Assembly: GCA_947579605.1 (NCBI GenBank)
Contig: OX388307.1
Span: forward strand, 31,721,237-31,785,236
Origin: Athripsodes cinereus
Taxonomy: Eukaryota > Arthropoda > Insecta > Trichoptera > Leptoceridae
DNA: 64,000 nt
Direction: 5' to 3'
A program made the translations under genes and the position numbers. The notes under the pieces are model-generated. The model was not told the DNA's origin and did not search any database. It saw nothing but the letters and a program-made list of their open reading frames with translations. Positions 9,784-22,110 of this stretch are shown here, piece by piece; the stretch's first letter is position 1, and every line of letters begins with the position of its first letter.

Positions 9784-12700
9784 ATGGAGTCAAACTCAAG
9801 ATATCAAGATACTCGCCTTTTGGAATCCCGAGATTCATGCGCGACCGTCAATATAGAATCAAGTGTTTCCCGAGAAAGACAAGATTCTATCGCGATTACC
9901 ACTAGTAGACAACAACATAGTCAAAATGTTTTGCAGATCAATGACGACTCTATGTTGTTACGGTCTGCAACCATTGAGGCAAATTTGTATTCACCCCAGT
10001 CATTTACTTTCGAGATGAACAGGGATTTGTATCGTGAATACTATCGTTTTTCAAAATTTGAGTCTACTAGTTTGGTATTGTGCCTGGAATATATTGTAAA
10101 TTATATGAAATCGGCCTATCCAAATTTTTCATTAAATGGAAATATAATAACTAATCAGATAAATAATATTAAAAATAATAATGTATTAACGTTTGATGAA
10201 ATTAATGATATAAAAAAACAATTAGAAATAGAAACTGGTCTAAATTATAGAAATTTAAACACAAACTTAAGACCAGAAAAAACAAAAGCAGGAACTTCTA
10301 GGCAGAGATTAAAATGGACAACCGAAGTTAATAAATTCATAATTCAACAATATTTTATCGTAACGGATTTGGAAACAAATTTATTAGGTTATAGGCAACG
10401 CTTACATACGGTATTTAGGCAAAATTTTCCGGCAGTTGACGTAAGCGAACAAAGGCTTTCCGATCAAAGACGATCAATAATACGTAATAATTTACTACCT
10501 AAAACAATAATCGATCAAATAAAAAAAGATGTGGCCGATAGCATACACCGCGGTAACAACCCTGACATTCCATTAAATAATAATGATGATGACAATAATA
10601 ATACAATACAATTAAATACTAGCCTAGAAGACGACATAAATGTAGAATCAATTACTTTAATAAATGATAATAATATAATAATAAATAACGTTATCCATAA
10701 TGTAGATGATAACGTCGCGAATGATAATAATATTACAGAATTGATCAATTCTGTACGCGAAAACATCAATCTTTATGCTAATACAGATCCGATGTGTAGG
10801 CCCAAATTTAGAAAATTAAATTCGTCTAAAAAACTTTCGTCTTTAATTTACGAGTTTAATAATAAAATATTTAACAAATTTCTGTACGATAATATATCAT
10901 TTTTGAATTTACATTTACTTATATATGCTAGTGTAGTTACCATTCATAAAAAAATTGGCTCTAAGCTTATAATAATAAATAATAATCAAAATAATACAGC
11001 TAAATCAAAACCCCACTGGCAAATTCGTTTGGAAAATAACATAAAAAATATTCGTACAGATATTGCTAGAGTCACAGAATTTAAAAACGGGAATCGGGGT
11101 AGGAATATAATAAAATATTTTGAAAAAATAGCACGAAATAATGGATTCAATATATCTGGTATACAAAACAATCAAATTAACGAAATACTAGATATATTAA
11201 AACAAAAACTTGCCGCGAAATCTAGCCGATTACGCCGGTATAATAAAGAACTTAAACGTAAAAAAGATAACGCTTCTTTTGTAAAAAATGAAAAACAATT
11301 CTATAAAAAATTAAATAGTAATATCGATTTTAATAAAAATAATAATGGCTTACCATCGGAACCGGAATTAAAACAATTTTGGTCTAACATATGGAGTAAA
11401 AATATTGAGCATAAAAATGGAAATTGGATTAATGAGGAAACTGATCGATATTCAGATGTGGACGAAATGGAATTCTCCAATATTTCCGTTGACTTAATTA
11501 AAAATGTTATTAAAAATACACATAACTGGAAATCGCCGGGTTGCGACGGAATACATAATTTCTGGTATAAACGTTTCACATCCCTACAACCTTATATTGC
11601 TAATTCTTTAACAAATCTCATACAACACCCGCAAAACGTTCCTAAATTTTTAACAAAAGGTCTGACATATATGCTACCTAAAAGTCAAAATACAACAAAT
11701 CCATCTCAATACAGACCTATAACGTGTTTACCGACTATTTATAAAATATTAACATCGTGCTTAACTAATAAAATATATAATCACGTGACGCAAAATAAAA
11801 TTTTGGCTGAAGAACAAAAAGGGTGTCGTAAAAATCATATGGGATGTAAGGAACAACTAATAATAGATTCCGTAATACTTAAACAAATACAAACGCGTAA
11901 TCGGAATTTAAATATTTGTTATATCGATTATCAAAAAGCATTTGATAGCGTACCTCACTCGTGGCTAATAGAAATTTTCAAAATTTATAAAATTAATCCA
12001 ACAATCATAAATTTCTTAAAAACAGTAATGGGTTCGTGGAATATCGATTTAAATTTAAATCTTAATAATAAATCTATAACTCTAAAAGATATTCCTATTA
12101 AAAGAGGTATCTATCAAGGAGATTCCTTAAGTCCACTTTGGTTTTGTTTGGCAATAAATCCTCTATCCAATTTATTAAATGAATCCAAATATGGAATCAA
12201 AATTAACGGAAATACTCGTTTGTCAACAAAAATATCGCATTTAATGTATATGGACGATATAAAAATATACGCTAAATCGGATACCGAATTAGAAAAACTA
12301 ATAAGTATAACAAAAAAATTCTCAGACGACATAAGAATGTCTTTTGGGCTAGATAAATGTAAAACTTTACACATTGAAAAAGGAAAAATTAAAGAATGTC
12401 AGGACATAGTTTCTAGTTATCAAATTAATAACATGAATAATAACGAAATATACAAATATTTAGGTTTTCCGCAATCTAAAAATTTAAATCACTCTTTAAT
12501 CAAAACTCAATTAACAAATGATTTTAAAGATAGACTTAATAAAATATTTAAATGTGATCTATCGGCCAAAAACATAGTAAAAGCAATAAACGCGTGGGCA
12601 ATCCCATTATTAACATACTCATTTGGCATCATAAAATGGTCTAAAACGGATCTAGATAAACTAGAAAGACTTATTAGAACACAATTAACAAAAAATAGAT

Positions 12701-12861
12701 ATCACCATCCAAATTCCGCGAAAGAAAGGTTGGTTCTGCCTAGGAGTATAGGAGGAAGAGGAATTGTTAACATTTCCTCTTTACATAATAATCAAATAGA
12801 ATCCCTTAAAACATTTTTTTTAAAAACAAACAAAATAATTCTATACTACATAAAATTATAA
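9784..12861 (+). pseudogene. R2-like protein, N-terminal and reverse transcriptase part
   Basis: 1025 codons from ATG 9784. A Myb/SANT-like DNA-binding segment lies at about residues 172-236 (KWTTEV... and VSEQRLSDQRR), as in R2-type proteins. An Asn/Asp-rich linker follows. The reverse transcriptase begins near 575 (WKSPGCDG at 577-584), with FDSVPHSW near 720, RGIYQGDSLSPLWF near 780 and the catalytic YMDD at 822-825. The frame then drifts: after residue about 1010 the reading is no longer family-like and stops at 12861, before the nuclease. The continuation is in two other frames, which suggests at least two small indels, probably in the T and A runs at 12810-12880. Translation would give an RT without its endonuclease. 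Confidence 0.85.
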
Positions 12862-12934
12862 TACAAATAAAAATCATACACCTTTAAATTTAAATGACGA
12901 AACAGTAGGTCCGCGATTAAACTATTTAAATATT

Positions 12935-13759
12935 TTGTTAGAATCTTGGGGTAGGAAGGAACTTCATGCTAGACACCTCAATGATCTCAACCAATCTTAT
13001 GTTGACAAATATGCGTCAAACAGGTGGTTGACCATTGGGGAATTGTATGGGGAAACCGAGGGTTTTATGCTAGCAATTCAAGATCAGGTAATAAATACAA
13101 AAAATTATCAAAAATATATTATAAAAAATCAAAATATAATTGATGATTCGTGTAGGAAATGTCTGGCCAAACCGGAAACAATTCAACACATAGTTTCGGG
13201 TTGTTCCACTCTCGCTCAAACTGAGTATACTTATAGACATAATCATGTAGCAAAAATTATACATCAAAATTTAGCTATTAAACATAATCTTTTAAACTCA
13301 AATAATGTAATACCTTATTATAAATACAACCCGGAACAGGTATTAGAAAATCAAAATTATAGGATCTATTATGATAAAACCATAATAACAGATAGACAAA
13401 TACATCATAATAGACCCGATTTAGTATTACATGATAAACGTAATAAAATAACGTACCTAATCGACATCGCTGTCCCAAATACACATAATATACAAACAAC
13501 CGTCGCAGAAAAAATACGTAAATATACAGAACTAGCAGGAGAAATAAAAAATATTTGGCATTCTAGGTCCGTTTATATAATACCTTTAGTCATGTCAGCT
13601 ACAGGGGTAACTCCGAAATCTTTAATAAATAATTTACAAAAATTAGATTTACCGGTTAATTTGTACATTAAAATTCAAAAATCTATTATAATAAACACTT
13701 GTAATATTGTAAAAAGGTTTCTGAACACAGATATTTCAGGCACAATGCTGGTATTTTGA
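12935..13759 (+). pseudogene. R2-like protein, CCHC finger and PD-(D/E)XK endonuclease part
   Basis: 274 codons, opening at TTG rather than ATG; family-like residues (TPLNL..., GPRLNYL) continue upstream in the same frame to about 12880, so this is the tail of the broken protein and not a separate gene. It has a zinc finger C73-X2-C76-X8-H85-X4-C90 and a restriction-like nuclease core with RPD at 160-162 and LIDIAVP (D177), followed by a conserved KIRKYTEL helix. In R2-type elements this domain cuts the target for priming. The stop at 13757-13759 looks natural. Confidence 0.85.
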
Positions 13760-13925
13760 TCCCGCGTTTTGAGCCTAATCCTTTGATATCCTGTATATCT
13801 GGATAGGTGAATTTTTCCCGGCATTAGACTGTTAAGTTTTTGTGTGATCATGACTGATCATATGGAGACTTATCTGGTTGTATAATGCTGAGAAGTGTGG
13901 ATGGCAATTCTGCCGCCGCGTAAAA
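13760..13925 (+). other. 3' untranslated region of the R2-like element
   Basis: More GC-rich than its surroundings and ends near GCCGCCGCG. The RT of such elements normally binds this RNA to start reverse transcription. No poly(A) tail is seen. Confidence 0.5.
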
Positions 13926-13984
13926 AATATATTTCAAATAAGCAACAGTAGTTTGTACATGTGGAAATAATGACAAAGACCAGA

Positions 13985-14260
13985 GCAATAAAGAAAATAT
14001 ACATCGGTGAAATCACCAAGTGTTAAATAAAGGATGTTCGTCGACAAAGCCTTCCTAAAAAGCTGGGGCGTGTGGACCAAAGTACCGATATGTGATGATA
14101 ACAATGAAAAGAGAGCATGCATAAAAGAACTGCATGGAGTGATGTAATCAAAAAGGTATGCAAGGATAGGAGTACGAGACGCTCGATCCTTTCTGCCTAC
14201 CCCAAGAAGGAAGCGGTGGGATGGGATGTGTTTATGTGTGTATTTTCTTGACAAATTGAA
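13985..14260 (+). repeat. Interspersed repeat, LINE-tail-like (Rep3)
   Basis: Shares GAGAGCATG and TTTCTGCCTACCCC with 54830-54995. It holds no intact frame. It could be the 3' end of an unidentified LINE. Confidence 0.4.
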
Positions 14261-14299
14261 GCGTATCTGGGTATAAAATAAGCATGATAATTTAATACA

Positions 14300-14559
14300 A
14301 AGAATAACATGAAGGACGAAAGTACTAACTACATTTTTTAACTTTGATCTCCGTTGAAGCGTTTTAAGAGTCCACTTTTAAATAATATAGAAATATTTTT
14401 TCCATGACCTAAGTCAGTACTCAGTGGATGAAATTTCTGATGCGTGAATTTATGCGTATTTAAAATTCAAAAGAAAATCATTGCCTTAAGATCTACATAC
14501 TCATGCTGAATACTAGTTTTTGAGCCGAAGTAATTTTGTATTTATTTTATTAACTTACT
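14300..14559. other. Unassigned sequence
   Basis: AT-rich; nothing recognised. Confidence 0.5.
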
Positions 14560-15045
14560 GCTAACCTGCTGGAGATTTGCCTCTTCTAAACTTTTCCATA
14601 CTTTCCGATCTCGAGCAACACAATACCACTGTTTTCCCATCATCTAGACAATATCGTCAGCCCAGTTTTTTATGTCAACCCACACTTCTTATGTCCTACC
14701 ACAGTCTTCATTCAAGAATTCTTGAAGTCCAACTGCCATCCTCTTTTCCTACCTTATGGTAGGACAGGAGGATGGTTAGGTTAGAGGTTATAAAGAGGTT
14801 ATAAACAAGACAAGAGGTTATAAAACCAGGCCATTGCCATTTTAGCTTAGAGACTTTATCAGCAATGTTGACGACTATTATCTCTTGTCGGATGATTTCA
14901 TTTCTTATATCTCAAGCAATTTTGTTTCCCATGGCACGCTGTACACACCTCAATTTTCCTCTGTTCGCAGGTGTTATCGTTATAGTCTCTAGCACTGGCA
15001 GGAGACACGAATCATAACGCTTTCTCTTCAGACTGAGATTCTCTT
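14560..15045 (-). pseudogene. RTE-like LINE, C-terminal coding fragment (type a)
   Basis: Reading the minus strand from 15045 gives LSLKRKRYDSCLLPVL, then LRCVQRAMGNKI, then VVNIADKVSKLKWQWPGF, and near the end DDIV followed by ARDRKVWKSLEEA. This is the order of the conserved tail of insect RTE-like reverse transcriptases (K-DSCVLP, RAMER, KLKWQWAGH, W-DDI, A-DR--W). Frame changes and stops break it. It is a dead 5'-truncated copy. The clade is judged from memory of the motif order only. Confidence 0.75.
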
Positions 15046-15049
15046 CAGG

Positions 15050-15310
15050 TTTAAATGTGTGCATTAATGATGTGGAAAAAGTCCTCGGTAAAGAAATGGT
15101 CTCCCACTCTTTTCCGTAGGGTTTAGAGTGTCCTGTAAAGGGCAGTAGTTGGGAGAGATAAAGAAATTTAACATTCAGAAATGAGGTTGCCATCCATACT
15201 GAATGTCTTAGTTTTTTGTTTGTACGGAGATGAAAGCTTGCATATTAATCGCATGCAACTGTTATCTACCCCACTTATAAGCTATGCCGTGATGGTATAA
15301 AAGTAGTAAT
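15050..15310 (+). repeat. Rep1 copy, forward
   Basis: Contains GGTCTCCCACTCTTTTCC, GTGTCCTGTAAAGGGCAG, CTGAATGTCTTAG and GCCGTGATGGTATAAAAGTAG. This is the whole Rep1 order, ending in its TAG-rich tail. Confidence 0.75.
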
Positions 15311-17223
15311 ATTAAGAAAATAAAAAAAATATATTAAGTAAGTTTAAATCCGTACTTTTGCAAAAGTTTCTGTCAAATTTTTAGATATGTCGCATTTATT
15401 TCTCCTCCTTTTTTGTAATTTTTACGTTTGATTTAACATGATTATTGGGTAATTTGTTTGATCTTCTGCTATGTGAGCTCAAAACTTGGTTTAGTGGATA
15501 CGAAGTATTTCGAATTCGAGATACCTACATTACAACCTTCATTTGCGATATAAGGAGAATCTGTGACTTAAAGGTAATTTTAAGGCTTTTTAAGGAAGAT
15601 GCAATTGATTTACATTTTGCGCATATGCATTTTTGTTTTTCTATCTGTTCCATCACGGCATAATTATTAGGTATTTCACAAGTGAAGCAGCCAGTAGATT
15701 CATTACATGGTATTAGCTTACAAGCCATCCTCTTCGGTTTATGGCCCCCGTTTAAATTTAATAAATAAATTTAAATTAAATTAAACTAAATAAATTTAAT
15801 ATTTTTTTTTCAATATATTGTTTTCTTCGTCCTCGCCTTTATCCTATTTATTTGGTAGTTGGTTCTCCTAGTTTTTTTTAAAAAACAAAGTATTTCTCTC
15901 AATACACTCAATTTCTCTCAATTATCGAAGAGATATCCTGTAACGGTGTACAGCGAAAGATAATAATAATAAGATATACACAACGTTGTATACAACTACA
16001 ATCATCTTCGTACTGAATATTACTGGATAACTTATTGTAGAGGCCAATTTTTACACCCTGAAAATAAAGTAAAACACAACAATTTGGGTTGTACTGTACA
16101 TCGCTAGACGATTTTTCATTACTTTTTCATTTCACATCACAGAATTTGATTGCGCATTCTGCATATAAATAAAAATAATAATATATTTTTATCATTATGC
16201 GCATTATTTGAACTAGAAACGCTATGAATTATACACTGATTTAACAAAAAAGCAACGAATTATACAGTGAAAGAGCATTCAATAAATTTATACTTATTTC
16301 AATTTTTATTAACGCATGAGTTGATTTTATATATGATTATATATACAAAAAAAATCAAATAGGTACTTTTTACTCTTTTGAGAGCTTTTAAGAATCTATG
16401 CGTTTAACCCATATTATATGTGTATGAACATTCTGGTACCAAGCAAGCGAAACTTGGACATGGTTGAAGAGGAACGAAAGTGGAATTATGCAGTGGAGCC
16501 GCGATCGTTGAGAAAAATCGATGGAAAAACGTTGCGTGATAGAAGAGGTGTTGCATACTGCCATCTGTGTGGTGAATTTTGAAGCACTAGTTACTGGCTA
16601 TAGACATAAAATGATAATCTATGGCTAATAAATTAAATTCAGGGTTTGTCTTTGGTTACGTGTATATAATACACACACACTTTTGATCCACCTCTCTCTT
16701 CTTCTCCAATACACAGTCAAACAAAAACATTAGCATCTATACTGTTCTATTTGTTACAAGTTTTACATTAAATTCTATTATATAAAACAAAAGTGTTTGT
16801 TCTGCAAATCCAACAACTCAACATTAGCGATCGTGAAAGGGACATAGGCGATCGAGACACAACAACAAGAGGAATGAAGATAATATTAGTAGAGTGAGCT
16901 GATGCGAAAGTAGTGTTGTACGTAGAATGCGTGTAAATGAATTGCAATGATTTTATACAAGTGAACCGAATGGATGATGAAAAAAATGTATACTTATGTA
17001 CATATATCTGAAAGAAGGGGTGTGAGAAGCGCATACGTTCGAGAACTACGTGGATCAAAAGGTATCTCAAAAGCAGAAGGAAAAAGAGCAAAACTAGTTT
17101 TAAAAAATAGAAAACTGGCATCGAAGTGAAAAACTGGTTCCCCCTGGATAGAAATTATTCGTGAAAACTGAGATAAAAAATATTTTCATTTGATAGTTAT
17201 TTTATATTAATGTTGTCCTAGTC
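15311..17223. other. AT-rich sequence, no gene recognised
   Basis: Only one fragment is recognisable: 15815-15880 (CGCCTTTATCCTATTTATTTGG), which matches the RTE-like tail at 59985-60040, and a piece of Rep1 tail at 15650-15740. A frame at 16768-17121 on the minus strand has no family-like content. Confidence 0.55.
15815..15880 (-). repeat. Fragment of RTE-like tail (type e)
   Basis: CTTCGTCCTCGCCTTTATCC...GGTTCTCCTAG parallels the fuller copy at 59985-60220. Confidence 0.5.
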
Positions 17224-17843
17224 TAGTGGTCGGCAAAGTGCGGCTCCGGAGCCGCATGTGGCTCTTTGGCCCCGTAAGTGCGGCTCTCACGGCCTAGCCT
17301 AGAGTCAAATTAGTTAGTAAACGAAAAATTATTCTTCTTCTTCTTCTTCTATACCATCACGGCATATCCCACAAGTGGGGTAGCCAGCAGACCAGCTGCA
17401 TGTAAGAAACATGCAAGCTGTCCTCTTCGTGCCAATATAAAATCAAGACATGAATGTCTTAGTTTTTTGTTGGTACGGATATGAAAGCTTGCGTATTAAT
17501 CGCATGCCATGTCTGTTGTCTACCACACTTATAAGCTATGCCGTGATGGAATAAAAGTAGTATTAAAAAAAAAATCCCGAAGGATGAGTGGCAAACTTCA
17601 TGGGTTTGAAATTTGAAAACGTGAAATTAGAAAATAAATTTAAAAAAATGTGTTACAATAAAAGAGAATAAATAATAATAAAGAATTTTAACCGTACATA
17701 ATTCCTAATTTCCCTAAATTAGCGAAGGTCTAAAATTACAATAAAGGTTTACTAAATTAAAAAACAGATTTGGCTCTCTATTTTTTTTTGATCGGTGTAA
17801 TCTACATATTTGGCTCTTTGGCGAATAAGTTTGCCGATCACTG
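17224..17843. mobile_element. Non-autonomous hAT element with 8-bp target duplication
   Basis: The left end TAGTGGTCGGCAAA and the complement of the right end CAGTGATCGGCAAA form terminal inverted repeats of hAT type, followed inside by 'GGCTC...GGCTCTTTGG' at both ends. Flanks TCCTAGTC (17216-17223) and TCCTATTC (17844-17851) are an 8-bp duplication with one mismatch, as expected for an older hAT insertion. No transposase frame. A Rep1 copy lies inside. Confidence 0.85.
17337..17565. repeat. Two facing Rep1 pieces inside the hAT element
   Basis: 17337-17455 is a reverse Rep1 piece starting after a (TTC)n run (CATCACGGCATATCCCAC). 17450-17565 is a forward piece ending GCCGTGATGGAATAAAAG. They meet at the AAGACATGAATGTC region. 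Confidence 0.7.
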
Positions 17844-17851
17844 TCCTATTC

Positions 17852-18780
17852 CAACAAAACCTAGATCCAACAAAGTGGTCCTAAAATTGATCACTAAAAA
17901 CGAAAAGATCATGAGACATTTCAAATTTCAATGCCAAATTGATGATTCGATGACGGTAGGGTGGTAGTAAAACTGCTTAGGTAGCTGTTGCCCCCTCCTG
18001 CATCTCTCTTGATTATCGTCTCCGTGCCATAAAGATGAAACATTCAGGACGGGTGGCATACCTAATCAATGAAATAGAAAGATGCAAAGTATTTTGTCAA
18101 ACGATGCTTTTTATGATTTCAAATCAAATTTAAAAAAAAAAATTGTTTTCTATTCTTATAGTAACCGATGGATAAGATAAATAAATGTTCATTCAGTCAT
18201 AATTGAATAGTTTTTACGTTGAAAGCTTGTAAATATAATAAATATTAAAACATTAGTAAGTTAGTTAGTACGTATTATTATTATTCGTAAGGAGTGTCTC
18301 CAATGAGTAAACAAGTAAACAGTAACGTTGGCTAAGCAAATATAATTAGTCAAGCGGACTTAAGCCATTAGCGCTAGCAGTATGCGGGGCTCACCCGCCT
18401 TATAGGTACCTATATCTAAATACACACATAAAGGTTGTTTTATTATAACTAATAGGAACACACTTGAGCAGATTATATTTATTTGGTTTTCATTTTTTTA
18501 AATTTTTTTCATTTTCACTGAGCTAGTATTTTTAGTATTTTTTTCACATATATGTATATATTTTTATTTGAGATTAATTAACACATTTTTTTTTGCACTT
18601 TTTATTTTCATAACTTTATCAATGAGTTAATAAATGGAATAAAGCATAAGTGATATACCTGAATTCTTGAATTTCTTGATATTTAATGTCTCCACGTAGT
18701 ATTTTACGAATACCTGCCAACAGGACACTCAAAAATCAACAGAAAAAGTGTGTGATTGTATATTTACCTCTTAATTTCAT
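17852..18780. other. AT-rich sequence with a Rep1 scrap
   Basis: 18040-18070 (ATTCAGGACGGGTGGCATACC) is a piece of reverse Rep1. Nothing else recognised. Confidence 0.5.
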
Positions 18781-18789
18781 CCATTTTAA

Positions 18790-19210
18790 AGTCAACGGTG
18801 AGGCATGCCACCCATCCTTAATGTCTTATTTTATCATCGCTGTCTGTAATATATCAGAGACGTATATTAAGCTTTTTCGGACATATTATAAGACGTGAGC
18901 CAGACAATCTGGAAAAAAATATTTTGTCTGGTGGAGTCGAAGGAAGAAGAAGCAGAGGCCGAATACCGACAAGATGGTCAGATCATGTGAGAGATGCTGC
19001 AGGGGGTACAATGTGTGAGGCGTTTAGGCAGGCGGAGGACAGGGCACGGTGGAGGAGCTTGTCGTTTGGTTGGGGTCATGGTGGTCACGATCCTCAGCAT
19101 TGAGGGACCGACTTAGAAGAAATGAAGATAAAAAATTTACATAGGTACCTATTTAAGTTGCAGTTAACCGCTGGCTGCTCCACTTGTGGTATATGCTGTG
19201 ATGGAATAGT
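18790..19210 (+). repeat. Rep1 copy, forward, split by a LINE tail
   Basis: Rep1 reads GAGGCATGCCACCCATCC up to about 18832 and resumes at about 19165 with CCACTTGTGGTATATGCTGTGATGG. The RTE-like fragment at 18845-19110 fills the gap. Confidence 0.6.
18845..19110 (+). pseudogene. RTE-like LINE, C-terminal coding fragment (type b)
   Basis: The plus strand reads GHII-RREPDNLEK, then GRRSRGRIPTRWSDHV, then EDRARWRSL, with a stop after GGHDPQH. This is the usual end of RTE-like RT proteins (GH-RR, RGR-PTRW-D, A-DR--WR). It is short, 5'-truncated and contains at least one frame break. Confidence 0.7.
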
Positions 19211-20900
19211 AAAGCAAATGAATGGTGGAACTGTGATAACATCCAAAATGGCATATTGAATGAGACTACGTGGTGAAGAAGAAACAGAAGATGAGTTTAA
19301 AAATCCAAAAACTCTTCAATATGTACTTTAAAAATATTACTTTAAAAAGTAAGTAATATTTATAGACCGTGAATGTGCAGTAAGAATTTGAAAAAGGAAT
19401 CTTTTGGGTATCTTACAATTTAAAACATAATTGCTTCTTGGGTACTAAAAATAATTTTACAAATATATCCACTAACCTTTCGCACTCCAATAATTACAAG
19501 GCAAGAACCAGCCTCTTCCATTCATAACGTCTTTGTGTCAATTGATTCAACTTTTGTCACAACATTTCTTACATTTTGATGTCGTTGTCGTTGGAAAAAT
19601 TGAGCTTTCTTTTAATTTTTAGCTACCAGTTAAATAACATTTTTTTTAAATCCAAGTAACTCAGACAGTTGTAGCCTATTAGAAGAGCTTTAAAATTAAA
19701 ATAATAATACATAATGTATAAGATATTCCTTATTATTAAATTTAATACCTATATAAAAATTAGGCAAAAGGTAGTTACAAAAGCAGGAATTTTAAAACTC
19801 AATTCTGCAAAACGGCGTTAAAAAGTAGGTGACTGTGAAAATAAAAAAAATTAACGGCGTAATTACATTACTTCAAGTGCCGACGATTATTCGCAATATT
19901 CGCTGTATGAGAAAAAATGTACCATAAAAGTTTACCGCCAAGTGTATGCACACGAAGGCACTTAGATAAAAGTGTCTTGGAGGTTAAATGGTTATAGTTA
20001 TTGTGCTATAATATTCACATTATGCTTTCCACTTTATTCATGCCATGTACATTGTGAGAGCATATTATTATAACACGAATAATGTTTATATGCTGTTTCT
20101 GTTTGTTTTTTCTTTGCACCTATAAACCTACTTCTTAAATAGGTCAATGTACTAGTATTTATTCAGGTAATAATGAATTTAAAAATTTGTTATTTTTTTT
20201 TTAAATTGATGAAATAAATACAAAACGTATTATTATTTTTTTAATAGCCCTTTGAGCCTGCTAAATAGAATCGGTCTTCTTCTCTTTTTTGTCAGTTTTT
20301 GAGTGTGCCATATTTTTAATAATAATTCCGTTTATTAAAATAATAATAATAATATATGATTCAGGTAAGTATTTATTTTATTTAGGAACATAGGTATATA
20401 CTCCGCAATTCCTGTACTCCGCAATTAAAGCCTATAATGATTTACCTAACAATGTAGAAATGTAAAAACTTTTAAAAACAAAATTAGTAAGCTAGTGAAA
20501 GAAAACGGTGCTAGTGTCCAGAAAGTTTGAAGTGGTGTATAGTGTTGTGTCATGTACATGCTTATATTCATATATATGTGTATATATATATTTTATTTAT
20601 TTTTCAATGTCAAATGTATTACTTATGTCTATACTTTGTTTTGTTTGCTTGATGTCTGTAATTGGTTTTACCTCTGATACCAGCAATCCAGATTGCTGTT
20701 TTGAGGTTTATTGTACAATAAATAATAAAAATAAATAATAAAAATCACACAGCAAAAATATAGCACATTTTACCAAATACCATATTATATAAATATTTAA
20801 CCAATAAAATTTGAGGATATTACAAAATAATCAGTGTGTTTATAAATCTCTCTTCGCGTACCTATATTTGTATTGTATGATTTTATATATACTATACCAT
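19211..20900. other. AT-rich sequence, nothing recognised
   Basis: Low-complexity AT runs and short TAA/AAT repeats. Small frames here have no recognisable content. Confidence 0.5.
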
Positions 20901-20904
20901 AACG

Positions 20905-20984
20905 GTATTTATTTATTTATTTCATTTACGGCGTAAGCCCTTACACTTGCATAATATTATGAACAAAGATACAAATTTCCAAAC
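20905..20984 (-). repeat. LINE 3' end with (AAAT)n tail
   Basis: On the minus strand GGGCTTACGCCGTAAATG leads into (AAAT)n. A related tail is at 43531-43615 (GGCTTATGCCGTGAG). Confidence 0.55.
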
Positions 20985-21912
20985 AAATACAATTCAGTAA
21001 TAAAACATTACACAAATCATTAATCATAAAAGTGATAAAACTATAAACATATCAGGAATGTAACATTAATCAAATCAGTAATAAAACTTTAAACAAATCA
21101 GTAATAAAGTATTAATCAAATTGTAAAAGTATTAATAAAGTATTAAACAAATACAATTCAGTAATAAAACGTTACACAAATCATTAGTCATAAAAGTGAT
21201 AAAACTATAAACATATCAGGAATGAAACATTAATCAAATCAGTAATAAAACTTTTAACAAATCAGTAATAAAGTATTAATCAAATCAGTAATAAAACTTT
21301 GAACAAATCAGTAATGAAACATTAATCAAATCAGTAATAAAACTTTAGACAAATCAATAATAAAACATCAATCAAATCAGTAATAAAACTTTAAACAAAT
21401 CAGTAATGAAACATTTATCAAATCAGTAATAAAACTTTTAACAAGTCACTAATAAATCATTGATCGAGTCAGTAATAAAACTTTAAACAATTCAGTAATA
21501 AAACATCAATCAAATCAGTAATAAAACTTTAAACAAATCAGTAATGAAACATTTATCAAATCAGTAATAAAACTTTAAACAAATCAGTAATGAAACATTT
21601 ATCAAATCAGTAATAAAACTTTTAACAAGTCAGTAATAAATCATTGATCGAGTCAGTAATAAAACTTTAAACAAATCAGTAATAAAACATCAATCAAATC
21701 AGTAATAAAACTTTAAACAAATCAGTAATGAAACATTTATCAAATCAGTAATAAAACTTTAAACAAGTCAGTAATAAAACATTGATCGAGTCAGTAATAA
21801 AACTTTAAACAAATCAGTAATGAAACATTTATCAAATCAGTAATAAAACTTTAAACAAGTCAGTAATAAAACATTGATCGAGTCAGTAATAAAACTTTAA
21901 ACAAATCCGTAA
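20985..21912. repeat. Minisatellite of ~23-bp units
   Basis: About 40 units of the type AAATCAGTAATAAAACTTTAA / AAATCAGTAATGAAACATTTATC in head-to-tail order. Later parts show higher-order blocks (CAAGTCAGTAATAAAACATTGATCGAG recurs at about 21430, 21620, 21765 and 21855). Earlier units are more diverged, later ones nearly identical, so expansion appears most recent at the right end. Confidence 0.9.
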
Positions 21913-21924
21913 TCCTACAAATCC

Positions 21925-22110
21925 TACATTTATCCTCGGTATATCCTACAAATGGGGTAGCCAGCAGGCCAGTTGCATGTAATAAAGATCAAGCTGCCCA
22001 CTAAGTGGTAACAAAAAATTAAGACTTTCAGGGTGGCAAACACCTAGTTGCCTTTTACTTGACACTCGAAAACTTATGGGAAAGAGTGGGAGACCAATTC
22101 TTTCATTAAA
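21925..22110 (-). repeat. Rep1 copy, reverse
   Basis: TATCCTACAAATGGGGTAG..., CAGGCCAGTTGCATG, CTCGAAAACTTATGGGAAAG, GAGACCAATTCTTTC. It abuts the minisatellite. Confidence 0.75.

Larger units (their letters stand above)
8776..13925 (+). mobile_element. R2-like non-LTR retrotransposon with restriction-like endonuclease
   Basis: A plus-strand element with a single coding region in the order Myb-like domain, reverse transcriptase, CCHC finger, PD-(D/E)XK nuclease. This is the order seen in the R2/R4/NeSL-type groups of early-branching non-LTR elements. The left edge is placed where array units stop, and the right edge where the 3' untranslated sequence (...GCTGCCGCCGCG-like end) gives way to A-rich DNA; both are approximate. 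No target duplication was found. It is not inserted in 28S rDNA in this window. The coding region is broken near 12810-12935. Confidence 0.8.

Noticed and set aside
12935..13759. Separate endonuclease gene
   Set aside because: It opens at TTG, family-like sequence continues upstream of that codon, and zinc finger plus nuclease normally end the R2-type protein. Treated as the second half of a broken frame.
16768..17121. 117-codon minus-strand frame
   Set aside because: Composition is Leu/Phe/Ser-rich, as random AT-rich DNA gives; no motif was found.
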